Of a stretch of 64,000 nt of DNA, positions 34,906 through 48,222 are shown one piece after another; the stretch's first letter is position 1, and the number at the start of each line of letters is the position of its first letter. The DNA lies in the NCBI RefSeq assembly GCF_050948175.1, contig NC_135202.1:2356001-2420000 (forward strand), read 5' to 3'. Source of the DNA: Xylocopa sonorina. Its lineage: Eukaryota; Arthropoda; Insecta; Hymenoptera; Apidae. A model generated the notes under the pieces. That model saw only the letters and a list, made by a program, of their open reading frames with translations. It ran no database searches and had not been told where the DNA came from. A program made the position numbers and the translations under genes.

Positions 34906-37900
34906 GGTTCGTCCTCGTATTCTTATTTGTCTTTCCGCCAGCTTTCCGGCGTATTTATGACGGTGAAACGACGCGATCCAACGGTCTAGGCGGGGTAAAC
35001 CCCGAAGGAATGAAATCCTCGTTACTCTTCGCGGCGTGGTACGTTCGGTGTCGAGCATCCGGCGGCGGCGCGATTTATTTGAGCTTCCGTCTTTATCGTT
35101 GGCCAGGATCACCTGGGTGAAAGAGGATATAGACCATAACCACTTGGCGTTGGCTGGCTTCCTCGGCTGGATCCCGTATCCTATTATATTGCGCGCGAAA
35201 ACTGTTGGCAAAAGTGGGCGTGAGTGAGAGGGTTGCCGGCGAGACGGTGGGACGAAAAGGAAATAAAGGCGAAGACTCATTAAGAGGCTCGATGATAAAG
35301 TGAATTATGGCACTCGCGAGGAATCGAGTCATTCCGCGAACTGTGATCGTAGTTGTGTTTCTGGCTTGTTGCACCCGCGCGATCGTTATTTATGAAAGCT
35401 CGTCCCGCGCAAATCTAGCCGTTGCCCCGAAATGGGAACGTTGTACTATCGCGGGGTTACGCTTCTTTGGATCGTCCCAGTTAGAACGAGCAACTACCAA
35501 CGAATCGTCTCTTAACCATGACCAGCGTTTCAATTTCTTTTAAATGCACAAACGTTTTTAAATTCTTCTTTAATTTCGTTTATGCCAAATTTCATGCAAA
35601 AACTTGACAGCATCCAACGAGTGTTGAAGTTGTCAAGTTGGTTTCAGCTGATAAACGAGCTGTTGAAAGGAGTTGTTAACTGGAGTTCGTGGTGGCATTA
35701 TCGTTGACATTACCCCTTGATCGGAAGATCATTCGCTGGCTTGAAAAATTTCAATGTTTTATCGCTCGTTAAATTTCCAAGCAACCGTTACTCCCAAAAA
35801 TATAACACTGATCTTATCGGAAAGTTGGCATAAGTTATTCCATCGTCATTTTCGATCGTTGGATATGGATGGACGCACTAACCGTCGTTAACGGCGCGAA
35901 ACGTGTGGATCGAACGTCTCCCGACGACAGAAATCGACGAGGATGGCTTGGATAAACAACTTGAACGGCACCCTATTCGGAGCGAGTCGTCAAAGGGGAC
36001 AAACGAGGGTGTCGGGTGGCGGAAAGTTGACGCGAGCCAACGCGAGAGTCGGCGTGTCCCTCTGATGTCTCTAGCCAAACAATACGGTGGCTTGTATTTT
36101 TGGTTATACCACTGGGGTTCGTGTTATTCTTGCTCCGTGGATAAACCCGCGGCCGTTTTTATTGGTTCCGCTTCCACTGGGCGATTGTCTCGTAATTATA
36201 GTTTAATTGTAGCGTTTACGGGCGCAATTAAAACGTATGAAAATTAATTCCGCGTAACTCTATTTATTCTGATTTATTTGGTGGCGAAATAGCACGCAAA
36301 TCCAAACTCATCCCATCCCATCGTGACTCGACGTGCCCAGGTGTCTAACGCATTTTCGCCCAGATGTGATCACTTTTGTGCTCTTTTGTACATCTCTGAC
36401 AGAGATGGTGTTTTTAATTACGACTGTCGCTTCACCGTGCTCCTTTATTTGGCAGTTTTGCAAAATAAACGTAGAATATTACAATTTTTATACGACTCGA
36501 ACACAATCCGATTTCATCTGAAACATCTATCTATATCGGCAATAAAAAAGCATCCCTCGTTTCAGCCACGTTTATCACTGGTATACCGCGAGAGCAGCTT
36601 GATGCTCTAGCCGTTCTGTCGTCGCAAATCAAAGATTTTACCGTACCGCGCGTCGCTTACCCGACTCCTCGTACATAATCGTGGCCGTGGAATGGTTCCG
36701 GAGCGTCATATCCTTCGGCACGATTAAAGGACCGACGGGTTTAATCCCGGACGAGAGAGTCCACGGGAACGCTGGGGGATACGATTCCAGCATAAAGCGA
36801 CGACTTTATGGTTATTCGACGTACGATTCGCTGACGGGTTCACTTTGTGGAAGACAACGGGGTTGGAAGGAAGAGGAAAAGGGAGGCGGAGGAAGACGAT
36901 GACGAGGAGGAGAACGAAGGACGACAAAACGCAGCAGCCACGCCGGTTTTGCTACCTGAACGTTTGCTCTCGGCGCGAGCTTTCTTTCATGTAACGGGTG
37001 ACACGACGCGAATCGTACTACTCGACAGGTTTTTTATTCGTAAGCTTACTACGAACCTTTTCTGGTTCGGGTAGTTCCGCCCGGCTTTGAAACGGTTCCA
37101 TTCCAGCAGGAGGTGAAAACTTTTATCCTAAATTAGAGTTTGCCTGCTCGCGGATGTTAGATTCGATTTTATAAATTTTCGATAGCACTTTTATTAAATT
37201 AGTAGACTTACTTTTCACTGTTTTGTCTTGAGATAAATGTGCCGACTAAATGGAAATTTATTACAGTTGGAAGCGATTGTTAACGTATCGCGTGAAGCGG
37301 AATTTGAGTCTCTTCCGACTATACGGTGTCTGAAGATGCATCTGAACAATTAAGTGCTTATCTCATTTCGGTATATAGCGTTATAATATATCAGCAATAT
37401 ATAATATCATAGATATTAGCGAGAGAAATTGAAACGACCCGCGCGCGACTAGTGCGAACGAACTCGGTGCGATCCGGTGCGACGAATGATCGAGCGGCTT
37501 GGTCGCGATTCGCCGCGCGAATCGAAGGAGGCACCAGAGAAACGGAGGCGGTACACCCTGTAGAAGCATGGCACGACAGAAGGGTCCAGGCGCGCGAGAG
37601 GCGTAGGCCACGGAGGAGAAAACGCGGCGTGCTGGGAGTTGATGTGTGGCCATTGTGACGGAATTTTGATAACGACAGGGAACGCCACGGGGTATCCCGC
37701 GGCGCTACCCGCGATTCGGACGTCGGGCATAATTCTCGTAAAATCCCCGGCTTTATGGTAATGTCCCTCTGTCCCCGTCAGTTTCGAATCTTCTTCGCCA
37801 CGCTTCTCCCGAACCGGCTCGATGATTTCTTTCTTATCACGATCGGCCGGTAATTCCCTCTCCTTTATTTTCTTCTTTTACACTTGGATAGATGCAACCT

Positions 37901-38859
37901 TATTACGATTAGATGTTTTTCCTCGAGCAAAGTGGAACGATTCGCACGGAACACCGGCTTTTCACACGACGGGGACACGGGCCTACCGAATTTCTCACAA
38001 GATGCCGGGAGAAGGCTGCGGCGTATCCGAGGGGCCCGTATAACAGATAAGATCTCGCCGGGTTACACGTAACGCCTGAAACTCCACGTTCTTAGCGCTC
38101 GCCGTCTTGATGCCAGCTCTAACCGCGAGTATCAACTTCATCTTTATCATCGTCGTTATGGCGTCGCCGCGGGATGTCGACCCTTTCGAGTTCTAACCTC
38201 GAAGAGCCAGAGGAGGGAAATCGTGTAGATAAGCGCGTAGCAAGATTAAAGGCCGCCACTGCTGCTGCGTTTCCATTTTCCCGGACGAAAGGGGGAATTA
38301 GAGAAGTCCTAACAGTTTCACTTAAACGCGATCCGTGTTCACCGTTGACGCAAACTGTCCGACTAATGCGTTGCACACTCGCGGGTTCACGCGTCCCGAG
38401 CTGTTGGACGACGAAGACGATGGATCGTGATAGTACTGGTTCTTGATTAAACGAACGCTGTTAGGCGTTGCGACCTTTTTTACTCAACTCCCTGCGACAT
38501 GGAACCGTGCGATATTACTGAAGTTACGCGTCTATATTTTTCCATTTTAATTGCGGTTGCTCGTCGCTTCCAATTGCGCTCGTCGCGTTATAATTTGTTT
38601 TGAATTCTAGTTGGGGTGGGTTAAGGGTAGATCAGTGAGATTAGTAAATCACAGATTATGGATCGCTGACCATAATTTTGAGTTTCAGTTCTGGTCTCAC
38701 AGGAGCGGGGACTCTAAATTCTCGATGGAATTTAAATAAGAGATTATGTCTCCGTTGATGCGTCGAGATATCTTACTTTCATATTTCTCAAATTTCCTAA
38801 TATTTCTTGGGGAAAATATTCCCTATAATTTAATCTGTTACGCAGGAAGAGCTGCGCAA

Positions 38860-38877
38860 CGTTAGAACGTTCTAACG
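38860..38877. promoter_or_regulatory. 18-bp perfect palindrome with heat-shock-element-like core
   Basis: CGTTAGAACGTTCTAACG equals its own reverse complement. The core AGAACGTTCT fits the head-to-head nGAAnnTTCn arrangement of heat-shock factor sites, though only two pentamers are present. Function is inferred only from pattern. Confidence 0.35.
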
Positions 38878-39859
38878 ACTCCGCACTTCTACCGCGCGAT
38901 AGCGATTTCAAACAAATCGATTTTCAATGAAGACGTTTGAACGATAATCCGAGATGTTTTTGCGTTCGAACGCGGTGAACATCGACGTTTTCCGGGACTG
39001 CTTTTCCTTTTCCTTCCCTTGCACGGGCGGAGGAAAGTCGCAGGGCTGATTAAAAGGCCGCTTAGTATGCTCGAGGCAGGGCCACTGATAAATAGCTCCG
39101 CTTCTTTCGTGTTCGCAAAAAGCTCGCTAGCGCCACGACCCATTCATGCCGCATACGAAACCATATGTGGTGTTGTCCATGCCGTTACACTTACACAGGA
39201 TTCCAGACCCACAGGAGTCTCTGCTACACGGCTGCAGAATTTACATTCCCGGCGAGATCTTCTCCGCACCGAGTTAAATTCCAATTTTGTTTCGCTTTAC
39301 GACACTACACTTTTTGCGTCGACGCCGTGAATTACCGCAGTACGTCTCTTTCCGACGATTGCAGCCGTTTCTGCACAATTTTTAATCACCTGATCATGGC
39401 ATCATTATTTCCCGATGGTTGTTGATCTTCGATGAATTGTAAAGTTTAGAGAAAAAAAAGTTCCTGTTGCAGGGCTGGAAGCGTTTCTTCTCAAACTCTC
39501 TTCGCAATGAAAACCAACGACTCCCATCGTCAGATAGTTGGAACACCGAGTGCTCCGCGACTCGTCGATTCTCATCGATCGTCAACGTGGAAAAAAGAAA
39601 AAAAAAAGTATGAAAAAGAAGAGAGGAAAAAAAACCAAGTACGTTTCACTCGTTTCTTCCTACCGTTCCCGCCCAGCATCAACGATGGTATATCAGAAAA
39701 CAAAACGCGGCAAACAGAAATAGTGCACTTGCCGTGGTACACGTTGAAAGCACCGCGTTTGATGCATCGTAGAGGCGAGTTTCAAAAGCTTCCACGGGAA
39801 AAAGGCGGCTGGAAAGTTCAAGCGGCTGCAAAAATTCATACGATTCGCAGTGTGAATGG

Positions 39860-39864
<5 letters not shown>

Positions 39865-39904
<40 letters not shown>
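39865..39904. repeat. AG dinucleotide array
   Basis: 20 uninterrupted AG units. Confidence 0.96.
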
Positions 39905-39906
<2 letters not shown>

Positions 39907-41213
39907 TGGCTTCCGTTTTCGCCGGTTTCACTCGCGAAATTGAAACGTGCATCCGCGCTGTTCTTTATTTTCTCTTTTCTTTACTCGCTTGAACGAAGCT
40001 TGACCGTTCCTATTCGACGCGTATCGACGACGAAAAGGGGTAGCTTACGCGTCAAGCGTCGAGGATCCACTCTGGCCATCGACAAGGTCCAGACACGGAG
40101 AAGAGAGCAGTAAAGCTTCCAGTGGATGGCCGTTTCGTCGAGGCTAATAATTAAAACGCATTCACCCGAGTTATAAAGCCTTAACGACGTGCGTGCGCGA
40201 CCGATTTTTTGCTACGTATCCCGACCTTTACGATACAATTTACTGCTTATTTAATTCTCCCTTTCCGCTCCATTGATTTAGGCGCGCCTGCCGGCCGACC
40301 GATCGGCACCGAGACTGCGTCGAGCAGTCGCTTTCCGAGAAGTAGAAAGGGGGTGTGTTTCAACGTCGCTCGGGATGTTAGCAGGATTCGTATTCGTAGT
40401 TATCATTCGAAGTAACTGGGAAGTGTGTCAAGCGGCATAACGATACTTATCGTGCTATAATCTCGTCTGACGCTGCCGCGGAATACATTTATAATTTCGT
40501 CGTGACGTAGAAAAAGAAGAAGGTTGCGTTTATCGATGTACGGGTGATCTCCACTTAAGCGAAGGAAGGATAATTCGTTTCACGTAGAGATAAAAGTTAG
40601 CGAAATTCTTGGCCGGTTTGCCGGGACAGATTTCCAATAACGCAGAGAAGTCACCATCGATAATCTCGTGCGGCCGGTCGTCTTTTTTCGCTCTGTTCCG
40701 GAGCGCACACGCTCCGCGGCTGCTGCTCGTCGATTTCTTACGGATGCGTCTCGACGATACGATAAATCATCTCGTTTCTCGAACGCAAGCAGCGTTCAGG
40801 ACGAGCATTTTTATTTGACAGCGACTGGCCGTGTACCGACTTTCCAAAGGCTACGTGCGCGGTGAATTAAGTACGAGTGTATCCGCCCTCGGGAGAGCTT
40901 GTCAGGTGTTCCCGATAGAACGACAGCTTATTAAAAAGCCGTTCTCCACTGGGACGGGGTACGAACGGAGGAAGAGAAACGTTCGTGGGAATCGTTTTTC
41001 ATCGGGAAATTTCGTGAGAATCGCTTCCTCGTTCGAGCGATCGCGAGAAATTTCATTTTCTCTTTTTACTTTGGACTGTAGAACGATACCTATAACAATA
41101 GGGCACCGTTTTTAATCCAAAGAGCGACAGTAGCTGTAGGGAGAGAGCTTCTCCAGCAAACCCGATATTCGTGTCATCAAGAGTCCAGTTCGCGGTGTCA
41201 TTGAGGGGTGAGA

Positions 41214-41229
41214 GGGGGGGGGGGGGGGG
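41214..41229. repeat. poly-G run, 16 bp
   Basis: G homopolymer about 110 bp before a long purine tract. Confidence 0.95.
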
Positions 41230-41339
41230 ATTGACTCCCCTAGTCTGCTAAAAATAAAAGAGGAAAGGGAAATCGCCGTCCGATGCAGACGCGTTTCTCT
41301 AGCGCGTTCTCGCCCTTTAATTAAACGAACCGTACGCGC

Positions 41340-41518
41340 GGGGCGGGGCGGGGGGAAGAAAGAGAGCGCAAGGGAGGTGGATAAAAGGAGGAAAGAAAGA
41401 AGGTAGGGAAGGTAGGGAGAAAAAAAAAGGAAGCAGGAAGATCGAAGACGAGGGTGGCGAGGCGCGAGGAAGGAAAAGGAGCGGAAGGTAAAAAGAGTAG
41501 AAGGAAGAGGAGGAGCGT
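41340..41518. other. long polypurine tract starting with GC boxes
   Basis: The tract begins GGGGCGGGGCGGGGGG (41340-41355) and continues with overwhelmingly A/G sequence on the plus strand for about 160 nt. There is no simple unit, so this is a composition tract rather than a microsatellite. Confidence 0.8.
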
Positions 41519-41822
41519 AGCAATAATTACTACTGGGCTCACAGTTTCCAGGCCCGATGCCGGCGAGCATTCGTGTAAAAAATCCCAACGCCACCCACAC
41601 CGCGAGTCGAGGAGCCAGGAGTTAGTTATTCGTGCGTCAAGGCGCCACCGCACGAGTTATTCGAACCAGACCGTGCGTCTCTAATGCGCGACTACGAAAT
41701 TCTAAGCGGCCCTTCTCTCTCATTCTTCTCGACTCCTCGTCGTCTCCATCTCTGCGTCATAAGGAACACCGATAACTCACCAGCCCGGCCGGAACATCCC
41801 TTGGACTGTGCCATATTTTTCG

Positions 41823-41850
41823 TTTTTTTTTTTTTTTTTTTTTTTTTTTT
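41823..41850. repeat. poly-T run, 28 bp
   Basis: T homopolymer, the longest in the window. Confidence 0.97.
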
Positions 41851-43597
41851 CGGTGGATTGATTGCACACGATATCGGCAATTCCCAACGGCGACTTGGTA
41901 TCGTAAAGTTTTGAAATTTCGATTTCATTTACATGTTTACTACCCTTCGAACGAGTTAGACCAGAAAAATGCATCGCTTGGTGCATAGTAGAGGATCGGT
42001 CGGAAAAGACTTGTCGCGAATGGCTCCGGAAGACAGTCGTGATACGAGGGCATCGAGAGGCGTACCGATAAAGAAGTATTCAGCAGGATGAATCGCGCGG
42101 TGGAGCCGTGGTAATAGACGCGTCTTCATAAATCACGAACGTCTCTCCCTTTCGACGGGTCCGAAAAGGAGCGGCTTAAGGGTCGTGAAAAAGGAGGAAA
42201 AAGGAGGGCCAGATGCAATGGGACCGCGGGGCCGCCGGGATATGGAGTAGGATAGTAAATTGAAATAATTCTCGGTCGAAGAGAATAGCCGTTGGCCAGC
42301 CGATGTGGAATCGGTCTGGTTGGCAGACGAGCATGTAGATGCATCTCTCTCTTTCTCTCTGTCTCTCACCGTAGAGGAAAACGATCCCGTGGCTGGCCTC
42401 GAATAGGCCTCGTGACGATGTAGCCGTAAATCGAGGCGAGTTGATGGCGCATTGATTGCCTCGCATCTCATCACGCTCGAAACTTCCACGTCGCCGGGAC
42501 GATTCCTATTTAGTCGCCCCGGTGCTACTTTTACGACGATCCTGGCCACGAGCTCGGAAAGAGGACCGCCGAAAGACACAAGAGGACTTTAAAGCTCGTG
42601 AATTCTCGGTCTATCGCACGAACGAGCAAAGAATGCGATGAGAAATGGTGAAGCACGACTCGGATGTATCGTTAAATAGTCTTTTCGATGGTATCGGCGA
42701 ACGGAGAGTCGGAGGTCTTTCAGTTTCCAAAGTTCTCGATGAAAGTTTTAAAGACGAATTCCCAGGATTCGCCTAGTATCGGCAGTGGTAGGTACGGGCT
42801 TTGCGACCCTGGGACTCCGAGCACCAGGTGAAGCATAATTTGCAAATATTACCTACCACGCCCGTGCGATGAATAGCGCGCGTGCAGGGTGTCGCAAATA
42901 ATGCTTGTCCAATACTCGATCTGCTTAAGCTGTCGTTAAAACTCTTGTCACGATATTCAGGCTGTGTCGCAATCGAGTTTATGGCCTCTATGGAGTCTAG
43001 TTTCTCTATATACCTCGTGAAAGAATGTCGCAGGTGTTAACAACTCGCACGAGAGTACAATTGTTCGGTGACTAACCTGCACCGTTTTTCGTTCCCTCGT
43101 ATATATATTCAACCTTCCCTCTCTCACCGGAAATCGCGAAACGCTTTCATCGGTCTTCTCTAATCCCGGAATGAGAATCGTCGGTCGCGGAGCTGGATAG
43201 AACACGCGATCTTGTAGACACCTGTAACGCCGATCGTCTCGCTCGTCAGGACACTGTTCGATTGTTGGACCTCGGCCCGTAATTTACGTATTTGTTCTTC
43301 GGCCTGTAAATCTTCTTCTGCCTGGACTCTCCTCCCTCGCCTCTATGTTCCCGTACGTTCCTTCCGTCCACCCGGTTGGTTCGCCAGCGGGGTTGGTTCG
43401 AAGGCGCCAACGAGCTGGCAGGGCGAGCCAGCCAATATGGATAGGAATGCGTGACGTTACCATAATATTAATAGTTTATTTACCGAAGCCCATACGTCAC
43501 TGTGTCCCACAGTCGGCTTCGTGTATTAGTTAACGTCCCCGTTGCTCTTGCTCCGGGCGACTATCGCTAAATATTCCTGTTCGCGAGAATGCTGACA

Positions 43598-43611
43598 GGG
43601 GGGGGGGGGGG
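43598..43611. repeat. poly-G run, 14 bp
   Basis: G homopolymer followed by AGGGGG. Confidence 0.95.
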
Positions 43612-46600
43612 AGGGGGTTGAGCCTGTGCGACCGTACGATCGGTGGTACGGTACGCGTGTGCACGTGTACGTGTGTAACCCTTTGGTTCGCGGGGGGAAT
43701 AGTCGTGTGGAAACACCGGCACGGGCGTACGAGTGTTCTAGCTTCGAGTGTTCGACGGTTAATATTGATGGCGGGACGCGGTGAACGGGCACGGTTAAAC
43801 GATCCGGAGAAGAATCGGCATGGTAAATAACCTGTTCAGCCTCGTAGGCGATTATTTATGTCCGCGGTAGTAATTCTGATCGGGTTTTCGTGCGGCGACT
43901 TGGACGGCGCTGCGCTTGTCGCGGCTTCCAGAGTAGCGCTCTTCGTCGCAAACACGGAAGTGGTAGAAACATTTCGAAAGCTTCGCTTATTAACCAATGT
44001 TCGCGCGAGTTACGAACACGCGAGTTCCGGAAACGTTCGATCTAGAAGAAATCCAAAAGTGTACGTAACGCTTTCGAGTGGGAACGACAAAAAAACAGAT
44101 GACCTATATTCAGTGACAGGACTCAGCCAGAGGGGTAAGAAGGGCTGATGCCAATGATGCCAATTCGTTCTCGTCAATTTCACAGCCGTACCCTATTCTT
44201 ATCCCACGGACATTGTTGCAATTCGTTCCTCCAAGCTATTCGTTTCGTTCTCAAAAGTTGGCCTCGAAGCGAACGACCAATCTTACTCTTCAAATCCGTG
44301 GCTACACTGTTCACCTATTGTAGCTGTACTCTACGGGGCCCTGGAGCGAGCCGCGTCTCGTTCGAAATCGTTGTTGCGTGTTTCTGGTAGAAAATGGCGG
44401 TTCGTTTCCCGAAAATCTTTCGCCGGATGTAGGTCCACTCGTACAGCTCGCCCGTGTAGTTTCCCAGAATACGCGATCGGTAATTGGCGAGCGTGATGGA
44501 ACCCCGGATAAAAGGGGGAGAGAGAAGGAGTCGTCTGGTTAATGATACACACCGATACGTACAATTATAGTGCGGTGCATCGCGTGCGCGCGTCTAATGT
44601 GTCGCTGGTCTATACCTATGCGCGCGTTGCACGCATCTGGTTAAGAGCGTCGACATTGTGATTTCTCGACTTTTGATTGCGCCCAAGTCGGTAAATTTGT
44701 TTCTCGGGTAAATAAGTATAATAACTTTGTACGCGTCGTTAGGCTCGAGGCTAATAGTGACACGTCACGAATTACGAGTACGCATCGACTCGATTTCGAG
44801 ATGTGCCCGGAAGGTATTGAATTGAATCGAATCGCGTTCTTGTAACACTCGACGGCAACATTAAATGGCCACCATGTCAAGAAACAAATAATATCATCCG
44901 AATCGGAAAGTTGACCGATCAAGATTGGCCGCGCGCTCCGCGACAGTGGCAGGACGGTAGGACATACCGATGACTGGTGACCGATTGCGATGCCGCAGGC
45001 AGGAACCGGGGCCAGAGGAAGGAATTTGCCGAGTAATAGCTTCGAGCCTCCGACTATTAAACTGCCTGGTTACCGTCGGCTTTTCTTCGACCGTCTCCGT
45101 CCCCTCGATCCTTCTCCGCTGGGTCCTTTTCTTTCACACAGAATCCGACTGCTGGACTGTCGCTGGCACGAAGCGCCAACCAAGCAGGTAGTCGTCGCTA
45201 CAATCGCCGCGTGTGCCCTCTCACCTCCTTTCGTGTCACCACGGATTCGAGTGGAGATATTAAAAGCCAGTTCAAGAATGACTGTGCGATGACTCATGAC
45301 GCTTCTGCCATCGGGGTGGAATCGTTCTTTTTTTCTTTCTTTCATCGTGGAAAGAGAGACGTCCAACGGAACGAAGGAAGAGGTGGAGGACGTTTACCGG
45401 GACCCGTTGACATCCTCCGCGAGGATTTGCCAGTCATTCACTGGCGGTCGTAGCCAGGACCTGTACACGATGACTATAGTGGATCCAGCGAGGCAGACAC
45501 GTCGTGAGAGTGGAATCCTGCGTACGGAAGCTCCGTACGGAAGATCGGCGATTTCGGCTTGTCGGCGCTTGGCTCGGCTCGAAGGGAGGGGTCTTATCGA
45601 AGCTCGAGCCTTTTCGTCTCGCCTCCGTTTCTTCCATTTCGTTTCTTCCTCGCCTCTTCGACATGACCAAACGTGGAGAAGAAGGTAATAATTTATGTTC
45701 GTCAAGTGATGGGATAAATGCTTTTCTGGATTCCCCATTTCTTCGTCTTCTTTTTGAACGGTTGCTTCGTGCTGTCGACTTGGCGACAGCGTGTCCTCGG
45801 CTGATGTTCACTCGAACATACTTATGTAGCGCCTGCTACTCGGCTACGGTTGCGTGCAGCCACCGCAGAGTGAGTATCGAATTTTAAGGGTGAAATTCCT
45901 CTCTACCGTAGCCTCTTGATTCTCGCGGCAGTTCAAATTCTAATATCCTCGCCTGGTGGTGCAATTAATTCGGAAATGTCTTCTGGCGTACTCGGGTACA
46001 ACAGTATCGTCGAATACGATCGTAACGGAATCAATACGGAAAGCTATGCATAGAGTATCAGGTTGGGTAAGCAGAGATCTAAAGGGTTCGAGAGATCTGC
46101 TATCGCTGGTACGAATCAGTATCGGTACCTGCAAGTAAGTGTCCATGCGTCGGTAAACGACCGAACCGAAAGGTCCATTTGTAACTCGGTTCAATCGTCT
46201 TTGGCCTCTCTGCTGGGATGATCCAAATCGGGTTCCTCTTTCTTTCCCCGCGATCGAATCAAAGGGAGCCGACGGTTCTTATCTCGCTGCGGGGTCAAAA
46301 TGTTCCGGGTGGATCTGGAACGAACCCCCTGCCACGAAACAATGACGGACTATCCGCGCTGGCCACCGTGCGCCATTGTTCTTTGTTCCATTGAACCGAT
46401 CGAGGAGACGAGCCCTAGTCACGATCTCTGGATCGATCTCTAGGATACCCTATATACTTGCTCTTATCTCTATCCATAGTTGTAATTACGATGTCAAGAA
46501 TTTACCAAATCGTTTTCTCCCTTCTCCGATAGCCTCAAACCTGAAAACCTCCGAAACGGAAAGTTCTATTTCAGTCTCCGTTTCGGTTCGCGATTTCCAT

Positions 46601-48161
46601 ATTCGGCGAATAAATCGGCGCACGCCGAAAGCAGTTATCCAGCAGGACGAAAGTGACATCGCGCGACACAATCCTCGTTAAAGTCGATCCGGTCGGCGTA
46701 CCGGCGAATCGGGTCGCGTTTCTCTCACCGTCCAACAATGTGGCTACCTTTCATCGGCAAACGGAGCACCACCTCTCCGTCCTCGCGATTCGATCGTGCT
46801 TGTCGCCGCGTCCTATCGCTCGCGACCGAGCCGTGCGCGTCCGCTTCTCGTCGATCTCGGTCCAGTTTCCTTAGAGTCGCGCTGATTCATTCGAAATCGC
46901 GCGCCAAGGGAGGCTCGTTCCCCTTTTTCTCCCTGCCCGTAAAATTGCACGGAATTTAGAACGGCCGCCGTGCAATTACAACAGGAACGCGTACCTACGT
47001 GACGCTGTCACGCGCCTTGGCGCGACTGACGGCCAGGACGGTGCTGGCTGAACGGTTGCTGGAGAGAAAACGCCGAGTTCCTCTCGGTGTGTAATTGTCA
47101 CGGTTATTGCGTGGTTCTGCTCGAGTTCCCGTTTTGGAGAAACGCTGTTGGCTCGCGGACGGTTCGATCGATCGTTCGTTTATAGATCGCCTATCCAGTA
47201 ATCCGTCCGTTGGTGGATATAAAATATTGTCCCTCGTACGTTACGCGCATTCGCGCAATCATCCGTAATTCAATGGTAGGAAACAGTTTGCTGCTAAAAA
47301 ATCGGTACGAAAGTGGCAGGAAACTCGGCGAGCGTGTTACGTTTCCACCGAAGAGAGCCATAAACCGAGCTGAATCTAGAAGCGAGGCCGCAAAGAGACG
47401 ACCGCAACGGCAGTCGGTGAGCAGCAAAGCGGTGAACACCGAAATCCAGCATCCGATCGACAAGAGGGGTCTAACGAACGACACGCCTTTCCCATTCTCG
47501 GCCCGTCGCGACGATGGAAACCGAATACTTTGCCATCATCACCGTGCGTGATCGCGCCACGGAATCGTTAAGGCCATTATGTCGCGGAATTAAGACGTGG
47601 ACGGATCCGCGCCGCGGCAGACATTAATCATTTTCGGATGCCGGTGAGTCTTCCGGCGGCGGAGGCCAACCTGCTATTGTACGATCACGCGGCGTACCCC
47701 TCAATGCCGTGTGATTACTTGGTCCGAGGTGAGAGGCGAGCCAAGATCGCTGCCGGCTGTCATTATCGCTGCGAATCGGTCCTGCGAAGTTCATCGCGGC
47801 CGATTACGCAACCATACGCGAAGCACGAACCGTTTAGAAGAGAAAGGGAAGCGTACAGATGGAAAGGTGACAATGGGATGGATATGGTTTACTAGGGAAC
47901 TCTCGAAACTAGTAGTTTTCTAATTGTTCTGGAGTGTTTAACATAATGGTTCTTCTTCAAAGAGAATACAGAACTGTTGAATCCAAAGGATAGGTAAGAA
48001 GAGGATTGTTCGTTTAAGTATCGAAAGATTGTGAAAGCTACTATAGTGAAAGAAACTCCCCTTTCGCACAAGAAATAAATGTAACGGGCTTTCTTTGAGG
48101 GCAGTAGTATTCTTACATTCTTTCCGTCGCCATTACATCCCATCATGTTTCAGTTTACATT

Positions 48162-48163
48162 TG

Positions 48164-48221
<58 letters not shown>
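48162..48221. repeat. AT dinucleotide array
   Basis: About 25 perfect AT units preceded by TGTATATG variants. Confidence 0.96.

Positions 48222-48222
<1 letters not shown>

Larger units (their letters stand above)
34906..41200. other. upstream flank of ap, no gene recognised
   Basis: Apart from two adjacent hairpins near 35.6 kb, an 18-bp palindrome at 38860-38877 and a GA array at 39865-39904, I see nothing recognisable. Open frames are short and without family resemblance. Confidence 0.55.
41519..48160. other. upstream flank of ap, no gene recognised
   Basis: The stretch holds a T28 run (41823-41850), a predicted 75-nt stem-loop (42785-42859), a G14 run (43598-43611) and a short inverted repeat at 45521-45539. 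No coding similarity was seen on either strand. Confidence 0.55.

Noticed and set aside
34545..35280. 191- and 199-codon open frames on opposite strands
   Set aside because: Their length comes from the TTC/GAA array, which has no stop in most frames.
41823..41850. T28 run considered as the tail of a retroposed element on the minus strand
   Set aside because: No target-site duplication or body with coding or RNA similarity could be found beside it. The T25 run at 15354 is alike.
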